Shown: positions 1-7,954, numbered from the stretch's first letter. The stretch is DNA of 22,670 bases from Clostridia bacterium (GCA_009929975.1 RZZF01000004.1:1-22670); one strand, 5' to 3'. Numbers and translations are program-made. Notes: generated by a model not told the origin, from the letters alone.

Positions 1-469
1 GTATATGATAGGGCGGATTCGCCACGACCAGATCATATTGATGATAGTCAGGCACCGTATCCGGCAGATGATGTTCGTCCAGGCGGGCGCGAAGATCACC
101 AGGCAGCGGGTTCATTCGCTGTACCAGATGGTTCAGCTTGATATTGCGTCTCAGCAGATCGACGGCATGAATATCCTTTTCAAACGCGGCGATTACATCC
201 GCGGATCGCCTCGCGGCCAGAAGCAGGCTGACGGCACCGTTTCCGGCTCCCAGGTCGGCCACCCTCAGACTCTTTCTACCTTCCGCCAGAGAAGCCGCCC
301 AGGCTGCCAGCAGAACTGAATCCGTTCCGTGGCGAAATCCGTTGGCGGACTGAATCAGCCGGAAGCCTCCGCGCTGCAGGTCCTCAAGCGTTTCGTCAGC
401 GTAGACCGTGACTCGTCCGGACTCGTCGCTTCTGGCCTCAGCCGGCTGAGGATGAAAATTCACATACAT
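1..469 (-). CDS. trmN6: tRNA1(Val) adenine-N6-methyltransferase, partial (3' end beyond window)
   Basis: SAM-dependent methyltransferase of the TrmN6/YabB family, which methylates N6 of A37 in tRNA1(Val). The reading frame is open from an ATG at 469 to the window edge, giving 156 residues. The N-terminal segment has the family-like stretch QSANGFRHGTDSVLLA (residues 40-55). The SAM-binding motif I ADLGAGNGAV is at 71-80 and the catalytic NPPYH is at 151-155. GGAG lies 9 nt before the ATG. In Firmicutes this gene usually follows ricT (yaaT) with yabA in Gram-positives such as Bacillus; here a ferredoxin gene occupies the interval. The identification rests on motif order and neighbourhood. The C-terminal third is outside the window, so substrate specificity is inferred. 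Confidence 0.88.
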   Translation of the reverse strand, partial: MYVNFHPQPAEARSDESGRVTVYADETLEDLQRGGFRLIQSANGFRHGTDSVLLAAWAASLAEGRKSLRVADLGAGNGAVSLLLAARRSADVIAAFEKDIHAVDLLRRNIKLNHLVQRMNPLPGDLRARLDEHHLPDTVPDYHQYDLVVANPPYHI

Positions 470-506
470 AGGGGTACACTCCAGCTGGCATCAGGTCTTC
501 GTGATC

Positions 507-541
507 AAAAAAAGGGAAAGCAGACAATCTGCCTTCCCTTT
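507..541 (-). terminator. Rho-independent terminator after ferredoxin gene
   Basis: On the minus strand a 14-position stem (one A/C mismatch; 511-524 with 528-541) closes a 3-nt loop and runs into seven T residues (513-507). It lies 26 nt after the ferredoxin stop codon and 38 nt before the trmN6 start. It should end the short ferredoxin transcript and limit read-through into trmN6. Confidence 0.85.
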
Positions 542-566
542 GTTTGCTGATGTGTCTGCGAAACGA

Positions 567-737
567 TCAGGCCGGCGAAATCGCGTCTACCGGGCAGACC
601 GCTACGCATGCACCGCAGTCAATACAGGTTTCCGGATCGATGACATACTGAGTATCGCCAGCGGAAATTGCATTGGTCGGGCATTCGCTTTCGCACGCAC
701 CGCACGAAATACAAGCATCTGAAATTACATGAGCCAT
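567..737 (-). CDS. 2[4Fe-4S] ferredoxin, 56 aa
   Basis: Small clostridial-type electron carrier. Two CxxCxxCxxxCP motifs are present: Cys 9, 12, 15, 19 and Cys 38, 41, 44, 48, each followed by Pro, as expected for two low-potential [4Fe-4S] clusters. The length of 56 residues is typical of the bacterial 2[4Fe-4S] family. The start is fixed by GGAGGTG 5 nt before the ATG. The gene has its own promoter (774-802) and terminator (507-541), so it is probably monocistronic and well expressed. Redox partners cannot be told from the sequence; it lies next to ricT, whose product is itself an iron-sulfur protein in Bacillus, but a functional link is only a possibility. Confidence 0.95.
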   Translation of the reverse strand: MAHVISDACISCGACESECPTNAISAGDTQYVIDPETCIDCGACVAVCPVDAISPA

Positions 738-773
738 ATCTACACCTCCGTCATTACGTATTTTCTGGTGAAC

Positions 774-802
774 ATTTTAACACTCTGGACACCATAGGGC
801 AA
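774..802 (-). promoter_or_regulatory. Sigma-A-type promoter for ferredoxin gene
   Basis: On the minus strand: TTGCCC (802-797), a 17-nt spacer, then TAAAAT (779-774) with an extended TGn just before the -10. The predicted start is about 30 nt upstream of the ferredoxin ATG. It lies in the 71-nt gap between ricT and the ferredoxin gene. Confidence 0.7.
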
Positions 803-808
803 TAGATG

Positions 809-1711
809 TCAGGACCGGGGCCGCCGCGGACGGCGTTTTCGTGTCTGAGCCGCCGGACATTGCGAATCCTCATTCTGGCCACAGCCGCCACAGGACTCCT
901 GTGCGTTCAGTGGTTCGAGTTCTTCGTATGGAACCACGATCAGATCCGCTTCGCCGCCGCGATCCAGCCGGACGGTGACGGTTTCCTTCAGGAGGCTGAC
1001 CTGTTCAATCACACCACGGCCTTCATTCGTCATGACAGCGCGCCCACGACGCGGCATTCTTGCGGTCGCGTCTTCATAAGCTTCCTGTTCATACTTTAAA
1101 CAGCACATCAGCCGGCCGCAGATACCCGATATCTTGGCAGGATTCATTGACAGATTCTGAACTTTGGCCATCTTGATGGAGACCGGCACAAAATCATTGA
1201 GGAATGAACAGCAGCACAATTCGCGGCCGCAGACTCCAACACCGCCGATCATCCTGGCTTCATCGCGTACTCCGATCTGCCGGAGTTCAATCCGCGTACG
1301 GAACACCGTTGCCAGATCCTTAACAAGCTGGCGAAAATCAACCCGTCCGTCTGCCGTGAAATAGAAGACGATACGGCTGTGGTCAAAGGCATACTCCACA
1401 TCAACCAGGCGCATGTCCAGCCGTCTGGAGGCGATTCTTTCCTGAGCGATCTTGAATGCACGTGCTTCATTGTCACTGTTTTCTTCAAAATGGCGCAGAT
1501 CGTCATCGTCTGCGATCCGGGTAATCGCTTTCAATGGCGCGTTTAGTTTTTCATCCGGCAAGTCAATCACTTCTTCAGCGACAATTCCGAGATCAATCCC
1601 CTGAGCTGTCTCAACAATAACGGCATCCCCACGGTGTAGACGAAACTCGCCGGGATCAAAATGATATGCTTTACCGGTACCGTGAAAACGGACACCGACA
1701 ACTTTAGGCAT
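809..1711 (-). CDS. ricT: PSP1-domain protein RicT (YaaT), Y-complex subunit
   Basis: 300-residue PSP1-family protein. In Bacillus subtilis RicT joins RicA and RicF in a complex that carries Fe-S clusters and acts on mRNA maturation with RNase Y, and on competence, sporulation and biofilm control. The family signature is clear: CGRELCCCSF at 161-170 and CGRLMCCLKYE at 198-208. A further cluster, Cys 274, 277 and 285, precedes a very basic tail (RKRRPRRPR, 291-299) that could bind nucleic acid. The gene overlaps holB by 8 nt, so the two are likely translationally coupled. It is the last gene of the hypothetical-tmk-darA-holB-ricT series. Confidence 0.93.
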   Translation of the reverse strand: MPKVVGVRFHGTGKAYHFDPGEFRLHRGDAVIVETAQGIDLGIVAEEVIDLPDEKLNAPLKAITRIADDDDLRHFEENSDNEARAFKIAQERIASRRLDMRLVDVEYAFDHSRIVFYFTADGRVDFRQLVKDLATVFRTRIELRQIGVRDEARMIGGVGVCGRELCCCSFLNDFVPVSIKMAKVQNLSMNPAKISGICGRLMCCLKYEQEAYEDATARMPRRGRAVMTNEGRGVIEQVSLLKETVTVRLDRGGEADLIVVPYEELEPLNAQESCGGCGQNEDSQCPAAQTRKRRPRRPRS

Positions 1712-2714
1712 GGATAAGCTCCTTTCGCAGCGTCAGCAGCAGCTGGCAAACCAGTAGTTCAAAGCTGGCATTGGCAGTCAGGCCGCGCTGTGCAGATAAA
1801 ATAGCCAGATAAGCCCGATCAAGCCGGACTCTGGCCTGCTCAGACGACAGACGATAAACAGGCTGTCGTTTCAGCAGATCCAGCTGGTCGCTGTTCGTCA
1901 GATCGGCACCGCCTGTCAGACAAACCATTTGGTCGCGAATCAGGCTGCCGAGCAGGTCCAGCAGCAGGCTGGTCTGCTCGCGGTTCCGTTCAAAAAAGTC
2001 GAATCCGGATGTCAGAAGCCGGGCTCTTCCGGCCTGTCCGAGCGAGTCGTAGAGATCAAGACATTCCTGCCGCAGGGACCCGAACCATTCACTGCCGGCA
2101 AAATCGACCGCAACACCTGGAATTCCGCCGGAAAAACTGGCATAGAACGGCCAGGCTGCCGGATCACCGGCCTGTTTTTCTCGAAGGATGGCCGTGATCT
2201 CTTCGCGGTTCAAACGCTGCATGATGAGCGGAACCACTCTGGAGCGGATCGTCGGCAGCAGGCGGTCAAGCTGTTCAACCGTCAAGAGAAAACAGACATA
2301 AGGCGGGGGTTCTTCCAGCGATTTGAGCAGCGCGTTCTGACCCTGCTCATTAAGATCATCAACTGGAATGAGATAGACTTTCCGATTGCCGAACTGCGGC
2401 TGCATGGACATATCGGCTGAGATCTGATGGCGAACCCGCTCAACTTTGATATTTTTCTCTTTTTTCTCCAGTGACAACCTGCGAAAATCCGGATGCACCT
2501 GATTCTGGAAATGATGGCAGGCGGTACAGTTGAAGCAGGGTCCGTCTTCATCCGGCTGTTCGCATAAGAGTCCCTGTGCAAACAGCATGGCCAGCGAGCG
2601 CCGGCCGATCCCGCGCGGTCCGGTAAAAACATAAGCATGCCCCGGCTGGCCTGTAAGGGCTTCACCGAGGCGCTTTTTTACCGCTGTCTGTCCGATAATT
2701 CCGGGAAAAGGCAT
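1704..2714 (-). CDS. holB: DNA polymerase III delta' subunit
   Basis: 336-residue clamp-loader subunit with the AAA+ architecture of the delta'/DnaX family, which loads the sliding clamp at the replication fork. Residues near the N-terminus read FPGIIGQ, then the degenerate Walker A GPRGIGRRS, where the usual GK[ST] is replaced by GRRS. A four-Cys zinc module (CEQPDEDGPCFNCTAC) follows, and later the arginine-finger-like TIRSRV. Loss of ATP binding is normal for delta' subunits in many bacteria. An ATG at 2714, one nucleotide after the darA stop, was preferred over an ATG at 2741 that lacks a ribosome binding site and would overlap darA by 26 nt. Position between darA and ricT matches Firmicutes gene order. 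Confidence 0.92.
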   Translation of the reverse strand: MPFPGIIGQTAVKKRLGEALTGQPGHAYVFTGPRGIGRRSLAMLFAQGLLCEQPDEDGPCFNCTACHHFQNQVHPDFRRLSLEKKEKNIKVERVRHQISADMSMQPQFGNRKVYLIPVDDLNEQGQNALLKSLEEPPPYVCFLLTVEQLDRLLPTIRSRVVPLIMQRLNREEITAILREKQAGDPAAWPFYASFSGGIPGVAVDFAGSEWFGSLRQECLDLYDSLGQAGRARLLTSGFDFFERNREQTSLLLDLLGSLIRDQMVCLTGGADLTNSDQLDLLKRQPVYRLSSEQARVRLDRAYLAILSAQRGLTANASFELLVCQLLLTLRKELIHA

Positions 2715-2715
2715 C

Positions 2716-3045
2716 TTACATTTTCTCGAAATGTTCAACATTCAGAACAAATACAGTCGCTCCGCCAACCATGACCTCGACCGGGTATGGAATATAGGAT
2801 CCACCCATTGAGGACGGTGTGACATTGGTGTTAATCGCGGCCTGGCGGCTGCTGGAATACTTGCGAATGATACCGAGCACTTCATCAAGCTGGTCGTCAT
2901 CCACCACAATCATCAGAGTGGTGTTGCCCGAGCGGAGGAAACCGCCGGAAGAATTCAGTTTGGTTACCCTGTAACCAGCCCGGTTCAGCTCGGCCATCAG
3001 GCGCGGGCTGTCCTCATCGTGTACAATCGCAAAAATCAGTTTCAT
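2716..3045 (-). CDS. darA: Cyclic di-AMP receptor DarA (PstA, YaaQ)
   Basis: 109-residue PII-like protein of the YaaQ/DarA/PstA family, a trimeric cytosolic sensor of cyclic di-AMP whose downstream target is not settled. The family patterns MKLIFAIV at the start, LNSSGGFLRSGNTT (residues about 30-43) and GATVFVLNVEHFEKM at the end are present. The ATG at 3045 was chosen because GGGAGGG lies 9 nt upstream. The start overlaps the tmk stop as ATGA, which points to coupled translation. Its place between tmk and holB is the usual one in Firmicutes. Confidence 0.94.
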   Translation of the reverse strand: MKLIFAIVHDEDSPRLMAELNRAGYRVTKLNSSGGFLRSGNTTLMIVVDDDQLDEVLGIIRKYSSSRQAAINTNVTPSSMGGSYIPYPVEVMVGGATVFVLNVEHFEKM

Positions 3046-3719
3046 ATGCCAAAGCCCTCCCAAATTTGTCTGTGTATCTGCTGTGCAAGCGCTTCTTCGG
3101 CCTGCCCGGCATCCATCCTGATGATTCGCTCCGGCTCCTCAGCCGCGATGGCCAGATAACCAGTGCGCACCCGCCGCATGAAATCCCGATTTTCCTGATC
3201 GATCCTGTCAGCGGCGGTCGATCGCTGACTCATCCGTTCAGCTGCCAGCTCTGCCGGCAAGTCCAGCAATAAGGTCATATCCGGCCGGCACTGGTCTGTT
3301 GCCAGAGCATTGATCGCTCGGATCGCCTGTAAATCCAGCCCCCGGCCATAACCCTGGTAGGCCATGGTCGAATCGTAATACCGGTCACAGATGATCCAGT
3401 GTCCCTTCGCCAGTGACGGCAGGAAAACCTCCCGTACCAGCTGTGCCCGTGCTGCGGCGAAAAGCAGCAGTTCCGTCTCCTGAAACATTCCGGTATGCTT
3501 CAGATCAAGCAGAATATCTCTTACAGCCTCACTGATCGCCGTACCACCGGGTTCCCGCAGGGTGATGACATGGATCCCTGCTGTTCCCAACGAGTCGCTG
3601 AGATGAGCGATCTGAGTGGTCTTGCCAGAACCGTCAATCCCCTCAAATGTGATCAACCGGCCGCGCTGGCGATCGTGCTGTCCGTCCGTCTGCTTGTTTC
3701 TGGCTTTATTATACATCAT
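3042..3719 (-). CDS. tmk: Thymidylate kinase
   Basis: Phosphorylates dTMP to dTDP in the dTTP pathway. The P-loop FEGIDGSGKTTQ lies at residues 25-36. DRYYDSTMAYQGYGRGLD is the dTMP-binding DR[YS] region, and a LID segment with the expected DRI...RVRTGY pattern follows. About 20 polar residues precede the usual N-terminus; the tandem ATGATG start at 3719/3716 has GGAG 5-8 nt upstream, so the extension seems real. The gene is 33 nt downstream of the basic hypothetical gene and overlaps darA by 4 nt. Confidence 0.95.
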   Translation of the reverse strand: MMYNKARNKQTDGQHDRQRGRLITFEGIDGSGKTTQIAHLSDSLGTAGIHVITLREPGGTAISEAVRDILLDLKHTGMFQETELLLFAAARAQLVREVFLPSLAKGHWIICDRYYDSTMAYQGYGRGLDLQAIRAINALATDQCRPDMTLLLDLPAELAAERMSQRSTAADRIDQENRDFMRRVRTGYLAIAAEEPERIIRMDAGQAEEALAQQIHRQIWEGFGI

Positions 3720-3752
3720 AAACGCTCCACTGGGTATTCTGTCTGCACTGGA

Positions 3753-4412
3753 TCAGAAATCCAGCTTAATGGTGTGGAACGAAGCAATCTCCAGCCAGAT
3801 TTCCTTTTCGATCCGCTCATTATCCCTGATGATGTCTTCAATCGTCTCCTCAGCCTGAATACGATTCTGCCAGCGATCCTGGCGCTGAGATGACATGCGC
3901 CGGTCAGAACGGGGCGGCCGATTGGCCGAACGATCAGAACGGGCAGCAGGCTGAGCGCGATTTTCAACCGCGGCTTTATTAGTCTCGGGACGTGGTGTGT
4001 TGCGTGGACGCTCCTGGACCGCTTTCGCGGCCGGCTGTGCTCCCCTCGGCTGAGACGGGCGGGGCTTCATCTGGCCGGACGGATCGCTTACCGTATTCTG
4101 GCGCTGCCGGGCAGCCTGTGAAGGACGCCGGTTCCTATTACGCGATCCAGAACGGCGATTGCCTGACGGGGTCTCACTACGGTTCTGCGGCTGTTCAGCT
4201 GAACTCCGCTCGCCTGAACGGGGCGGGCGGGATGAACCTGAGCCAGAACGATCAGCGGCAGCCGGCCTCGCGCTCTGCTGCGGCCTGTTGTCAGATTTCG
4301 CCTGAGATTTTCCAGCTGTCTCAGCAGGACCAAAATGACGGTAATTGCGCTTGCGCTTACCCGCCTGGCCTGACGAAGACCCGGAACCGGTTGGCTTATT
4401 CTGATCACTCAT
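3753..4412 (-). CDS. Basic, low-complexity disordered protein with conserved-looking C-terminal helix
   Basis: 219 residues, not assigned to a named family. Residues 1 to about 175 are rich in Ser, Arg, Pro, Gln, Asn and Gly, strongly basic, and have no predicted transmembrane or globular segment. The final 35 residues change character to an acidic amphipathic helix (ETIEDIIRDNERIEKEIWLE), a pattern I associate with small clostridial proteins encoded beside tmk. The ATG at 4412 has GGGAGGG 8 nt upstream, and a promoter (4454-4482) precedes it, so it is very probably expressed and heads the tmk-darA-holB-ricT series. Composition suggests RNA binding or a scaffold role, but this is inference. 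Confidence 0.8.
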   Translation of the reverse strand: MSDQNKPTGSGSSSGQAGKRKRNYRHFGPAETAGKSQAKSDNRPQQSARPAAADRSGSGSSRPPRSGERSSAEQPQNRSETPSGNRRSGSRNRNRRPSQAARQRQNTVSDPSGQMKPRPSQPRGAQPAAKAVQERPRNTPRPETNKAAVENRAQPAARSDRSANRPPRSDRRMSSQRQDRWQNRIQAEETIEDIIRDNERIEKEIWLEIASFHTIKLDF

Positions 4413-4453
4413 GTATTTTTCCCTCCCGCAAATTCAACGTGACATATGAATAG

Positions 4454-4482
4454 ATTTTAACTGGTTTTCTCTGGCTTGGCAA
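4454..4482 (-). promoter_or_regulatory. Sigma-A-type promoter for the basic protein-tmk-darA-holB-ricT series
   Basis: On the minus strand: TTGCCA (4482-4477), 17-nt spacer, TAAAAT (4459-4454). The -10 box is about 42 nt from the start codon at 4412. It lies immediately after the folK stop. No terminator is visible between folK and this promoter, so read-through from the folate genes may also feed this series. Confidence 0.65.
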
Positions 4483-4486
4483 ACAT

Positions 4487-5008
4487 TCAGGGATGTTCAC
4501 CGGGCTTGTTACATCGGTTTATCCGTGCTGCATCGTACCAATTCTGCCTGATCAGACGGACTGAGTCATCGATCGGCAGCGGCTTGCCGCAGACTTCGGC
4601 CAGCGGGATCTGTACAAAGGCGCGATGGTCCATTTCCGGATGTGGCAATGTCAGACGCGGCGAAACCAGCGATAGATCATCATAAGTCAGAAGATCAATA
4701 TCCAGTGTACGCGGTCCCCACCGGATCAGTCTGCGACGATGATAACGGCGTTCAATCGACTGGCAGTAGTCGAGCAGCACGATGGGAGACAGACTCGTCC
4801 TGATACCGATGACCGCGTTATAGAAATCGGGCTGGGGAACCGGGCCGACCGGATCTGTCTCATACAGTGATGAAACGGCTGTCAGTTCGATGTCCGGATG
4901 GTTCTCCAACAGACGAACCGCTCCGCGCAGAGCCGCCAGCCGATCTCCCTGATTCGCGCCGATTGACAGCCATACGGCGGCCGATTTCTTCGATCGCGGC
5001 TGAGTCAT
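4487..5008 (-). CDS. folK: 2-amino-4-hydroxy-6-hydroxymethyldihydropteridine pyrophosphokinase
   Basis: Transfers pyrophosphate from ATP to 6-hydroxymethyl-7,8-dihydropterin, the step before DHPS. The 173-residue protein begins with the usual WLSIGANQGDR strand-loop (13-23). It carries RWGPRTLDIDLL (96-107) with the two metal-binding Asp residues (103 and 105), then LPHPEMDHRAFV (121-132). The ATG at 5008 is 4 nt after the folB stop; starting further upstream would give a long tail overlapping folB that does not belong to the family. It is the last gene of the fol set. Confidence 0.94.
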   Translation of the reverse strand: MTQPRSKKSAAVWLSIGANQGDRLAALRGAVRLLENHPDIELTAVSSLYETDPVGPVPQPDFYNAVIGIRTSLSPIVLLDYCQSIERRYHRRRLIRWGPRTLDIDLLTYDDLSLVSPRLTLPHPEMDHRAFVQIPLAEVCGKPLPIDDSVRLIRQNWYDAARINRCNKPGEHP

Positions 5009-5012
5009 CCGA

Positions 5013-5393
5013 TCAGTCTCTTTCACGGTAGATCTGGACCGCCATCGCGGAAAACTCACCCTCAATCGGAGCCTCCGGTTTGCGTACAATGATCTCAATT
5101 GCCTGAACCAGCCGGTGATGACGCAGAATCTCGTCTGCCAGATAACCGGCAAGCCGTTCGATCAGATCAAATGACGCATGCTTCATAACATCGGCAATCA
5201 GCGTGTAGACTTCCGCATAGTTTACGGTTTGTGACAGCAGATCTGTTTCTGTCGCACGCAGATGGCCGCAATACAGGACAAGGTCCAGTTCAAAAGTCTG
5301 GCCACACGCTTTTTCGCTGGGCAGGACTCCGACATGGCTGTGAAATTTCATATTCTGCATCAAAATCCGATCCTGAATTTTTCGATTGATCAC
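5013..5393 (-). CDS. folB: Dihydroneopterin aldolase
   Basis: 126 residues, the normal size for this enzyme, which cleaves 7,8-dihydroneopterin to 6-hydroxymethyl-dihydropterin and glycolaldehyde. Family features are GVLPSEKACGQTFELDL in the first third, with the conserved Glu, and VRKPEAPIEGEFSAMAV near the C-terminus with the conserved catalytic Lys. A GTG at 5393 was chosen as start because AAAGGAAG lies 7 nt upstream; an in-frame ATG upstream would extend into folP without a ribosome binding site. Spacing is 22 nt to folP and 4 nt to folK. Confidence 0.93.
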   Translation of the reverse strand: MINRKIQDRILMQNMKFHSHVGVLPSEKACGQTFELDLVLYCGHLRATETDLLSQTVNYAEVYTLIADVMKHASFDLIERLAGYLADEILRHHRLVQAIEIIVRKPEAPIEGEFSAMAVQIYRERD

Positions 5394-5415
5394 CTGAGTA
5401 CTTCCTTTCGTCAAG

Positions 5416-6330
5416 TCAATGCGGCCGAACGAGGGCATCACAGACACGAACCGTGTCACGTGCCGCCGCGACATCATGGACACGAACAAAGTCCGCCCCC
5501 AGCATGATACTGCAGGCAACCGCCGCGGCCGTGCCGAATTCCCGCTGGTCTACCGGCCGGCCGGTCAGATCACCGATGAACCGTTTGCGCGAAGGTCCGG
5601 ATAAGACGGGCAGTCCCAGTTGTCTGAGATCAGCGATCTGGCGCAGCAGGGTCAGTGATTCCTCCGTGTCAACCGCAAATCCGATGCCCGGATCAAGAAT
5701 CAGACGATTACGGCTGATTCCGGCCCTTTCCGCTATCCGGACACTCTCCTGAAGATAGCGCTGCACGGCATCCTGCAGGCTGAGCTTCTGGTATTCCGCC
5801 GCTTCTTCCGCTTCAGCATGAATCGCCTGACCGGCAAACCGGCCTGAATCCAGCCGGTAAAAGCGGGCGTTGTGCATCAGGATCACTCCCGCTCCGCTTT
5901 TGCCAAGAAGCGCAGCCATCGCGTCATCCTGATGGAGACCATAGATATCATTGATGATGTCGACCCCGGCTGCCAAAGCGGCTTCGGCGACCTCCGGCTT
6001 ATAGGTATCGACCGAAATCGGTCCGGAAAACAGTCGGCGTGCCGTTTCCAGTACAGGCAGAAGCCGTGTGGTTTCTTCTTTTGCTGATAGGGCCAGGCTG
6101 CCGGGACGAGTTGACTCCGCGCCGATATCCAGGATATCCGCGCCGGCATCGGCCAGGCGCTTTATCCGGTCCGCCGCCTGATCGGGATGATCAAAGCGGC
6201 CGCCATCAGAAAACGAGTCCGGGGTCAGATTGAGTATGCCCAGGATATAAGTGCGTTTTCCCAGAGGCAGCTGATGGCCGCCTGCGCTGAAAACAGCGCT
6301 GCCACGACTCTCGGAAGCAGACTGAGGCAT
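5416..6330 (-). CDS. folP: Dihydropteroate synthase
   Basis: Condenses p-aminobenzoate with hydroxymethyl-dihydropterin pyrophosphate; the target of sulfonamides. The 304-residue protein shows GILNLTPDSFSDGG (31-44), DIGAESTRPG (68-77), SVDTYKPEVAEAAL, INDI, ILDPGIGFA, GPSRKRFIG and the closing VRVHDV, all expected DHPS strand-end loops. The loop after the VILMHN motif is longer than usual (HN then about 30 residues rich in Ala and Glu). The start has AGGAGG 8 nt upstream, lying inside the last codons of folE, so the two genes are closely linked. Confidence 0.95.
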   Translation of the reverse strand: MPQSASESRGSAVFSAGGHQLPLGKRTYILGILNLTPDSFSDGGRFDHPDQAADRIKRLADAGADILDIGAESTRPGSLALSAKEETTRLLPVLETARRLFSGPISVDTYKPEVAEAALAAGVDIINDIYGLHQDDAMAALLGKSGAGVILMHNARFYRLDSGRFAGQAIHAEAEEAAEYQKLSLQDAVQRYLQESVRIAERAGISRNRLILDPGIGFAVDTEESLTLLRQIADLRQLGLPVLSGPSRKRFIGDLTGRPVDQREFGTAAAVACSIMLGADFVRVHDVAAARDTVRVCDALVRPH

Positions 6331-6332
6331 CC

Positions 6333-6977
6333 TCAGCTCCTCCTGTCAAGCAGCGTCATGACCTCAGCCCGGGTCCGTGCGTCTTTACGGCAGATCCCGC
6401 GAAGCGCTGACGTAACGGTGACAGCTCCCGGTTTACGGATACCGCGCATGGTCATGCAAAGATGTTCCGCCTCCACAATAACCGCGACCCCCAGCGGGTT
6501 GACTGTCTCGACCAGTGTATCCGCGATCTGTGATGTCAACCGTTCCTGCAGCTGGGGTTTGCGTGACATCAGATCAACAATACGGGCGATCTTGCTCAGG
6601 CCGAGTATGCGGCCATCCTGTGGAATATAGACAACATGCGCTTTGCCGATGAACGGCAGCAGGTGATGCTCACACATGGAATACAGCGGAATATCCGCCA
6701 CCATGATCATCTCGTCATGATCTTCTTCGTGAAACACTTTAATGACTGAGCGGACATCAGTATGCAGACCGGCAAAGATCTCAGCATACATCCGGGCAAC
6801 CCGGGCCGGCGTTTCCTGAAGCCCTTCGCGGTCCGGGTCTTCACCAACAGCCAGCAGAATATCACGAACGGCGTTTTCTATACGCGGCAGATCGACGGCA
6901 GGCAGCGCCATGGGCTGCCCCTCTTCGTCCTGGTCAATGCGGTCGTCCTGATTGTCATTCCACGCTTGATTACTCAT
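6333..6977 (-). CDS. folE: GTP cyclohydrolase I
   Basis: First committed step of folate synthesis, GTP to 7,8-dihydroneopterin triphosphate. The 214-residue protein has the zinc site Cys 102 and His 105 in MCEHHLLPF and Cys 174 in [25 protein letters not shown] and the C-terminal [15 protein letters not shown] also fit the zinc-dependent type I family. Tandem ATGs occur at 6980 and 6977; the second has the better 6-nt spacing from GGAGG. The N-terminal 25 residues are acidic and variable. It is 2 nt from folP and 21 nt from the AraC-type gene upstream. Confidence 0.95.
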   Translation of the reverse strand: MSNQAWNDNQDDRIDQDEEGQPMALPAVDLPRIENAVRDILLAVGEDPDREGLQETPARVARMYAEIFAGLHTDVRSVIKVFHEEDHDEMIMVADIPLYSMCEHHLLPFIGKAHVVYIPQDGRILGLSKIARIVDLMSRKPQLQERLTSQIADTLVETVNPLGVAVIVEAEHLCMTMRGIRKPGAVTVTSALRGICRKDARTRAEVMTLLDRRS

Positions 6978-6998
6978 CATCTACCTCCGGCGGCTGAC

Positions 6999-7937
6999 TC
7001 AGTCAATCTTTTCTCCACTTTTTCTGGCTTGAATCTGTCGGCGAAATGTCATTGGCGTCATGCCGATGTATTTCCTGAACGCGGCATTAAACCGCTGCGG
7101 ACTGGAAAATCCGACCTGGGCGGCTATCCCGCTGACTTTGATATCTTCCTGCTCCAGCAGTTTACAGGCGTGCTCGACGCGTATCTGCATCAGAAACGTC
7201 ATTGGGCTCATACCGGTTTCCTCGCGGAAAGCCCGGGTAAAATAGCCCTGGCTGAGGAACACATATCCGGCAGCATCAGCGACGGAAATATCACGGTCAT
7301 GATTATCCGCGATGTAATCACGGGCAATGCGGACCAGTTCACGGGCCTTGCCGTGTCTGACACGCAGGCTTTCCTCCCACTCCGCACGCAAACCGCGCGA
7401 CAGGGTCACCAGCAACTCCATCGCCAGCAGCTGCATCATCAGGTCGCGGCCATATCCTTCATCGCGGCTTTCTCTCATGATTCGCTCGACCAGAGACGAA
7501 ATTTCCTGGCGGTATTTGCCGTGGATCATCAGATAAGGCTCGCTCTCGTGTTCGTTTTCCTGTCCGGTGCCAAGTCCGTTGGCAAAGCTGATGAAATTCT
7601 CGAGCGTCTGGGGTGCAATATCAGATTGGCCCGGCTGATGGAAACCGAAATAAAGAACCAGCATGTCCGCATGGCCGCTGGTGATCTGGACGACATGAGA
7701 TTTTTCCGGCCGGATGACAATCGTTCCGCCGCGTTCCAGCACAACCGAGCGGCCTTCAATCAGGAACTCCGCCCGGCCGGCGCGCATATAGGTCAGCTCA
7801 TGGTAATGATGCCGACTTGGTCCGGCCTGGCGGTTTCCCTTTTCAAAGGAACGCTCGATCCCCTTGAATACAACTGGTATTGATCCGGCCGCGTCGAGGA
7901 TCCCCTGTTCAACAGCCGGCAGTAAATCTTCAAACAT
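6999..7937 (-). CDS. AraC-family transcriptional regulator with cupin sensor domain
   Basis: 312-residue regulator. The N-terminal half has a cupin (AraC_binding) signature: HHYHELTYMRAGRAEFLIEG followed by a PEKSHVV strand, usual for sugar or small-ligand sensing. The last ~100 residues hold two helix-turn-helix units, one at ISVADAAGYVFLSQGYFTRAF and one at VSGIAAQVGFSSPQRFNAAF, then the closing GMTPMTFRR. The ATG at 7937 is preferred over a GTG at 7946, because the GAGAGG site is 9 nt from the former and directly abuts the latter. Only 21 nt separate it from folE, so co-transcription with the folate genes is likely, but the ligand and targets are unknown. Confidence 0.9.
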   Translation of the reverse strand: MFEDLLPAVEQGILDAAGSIPVVFKGIERSFEKGNRQAGPSRHHYHELTYMRAGRAEFLIEGRSVVLERGGTIVIRPEKSHVVQITSGHADMLVLYFGFHQPGQSDIAPQTLENFISFANGLGTGQENEHESEPYLMIHGKYRQEISSLVERIMRESRDEGYGRDLMMQLLAMELLVTLSRGLRAEWEESLRVRHGKARELVRIARDYIADNHDRDISVADAAGYVFLSQGYFTRAFREETGMSPMTFLMQIRVEHACKLLEQEDIKVSGIAAQVGFSSPQRFNAAFRKYIGMTPMTFRRQIQARKSGEKID

Positions 7938-7954
7938 GCTTATCACCCTCTCCC

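Noticed and set aside
4487..5152. Longer start for folK at 5152
   Set aside because: The extra 48 residues overlap folB, are Arg-rich and unlike the family; the ATG at 5008 fits spacing and family length.
5013..5519. Longer start for folB at 5519
   Set aside because: It would overlap folP by about 100 nt and has no ribosome binding site; the GTG at 5393 has a strong one.
6762..7883. Long plus-strand open frame (373 codons) opposite folE and the AraC-type gene
   Set aside because: It is antisense to two clear genes, has no family motifs and no ribosome binding site; high GC and codon bias create such mirror frames.
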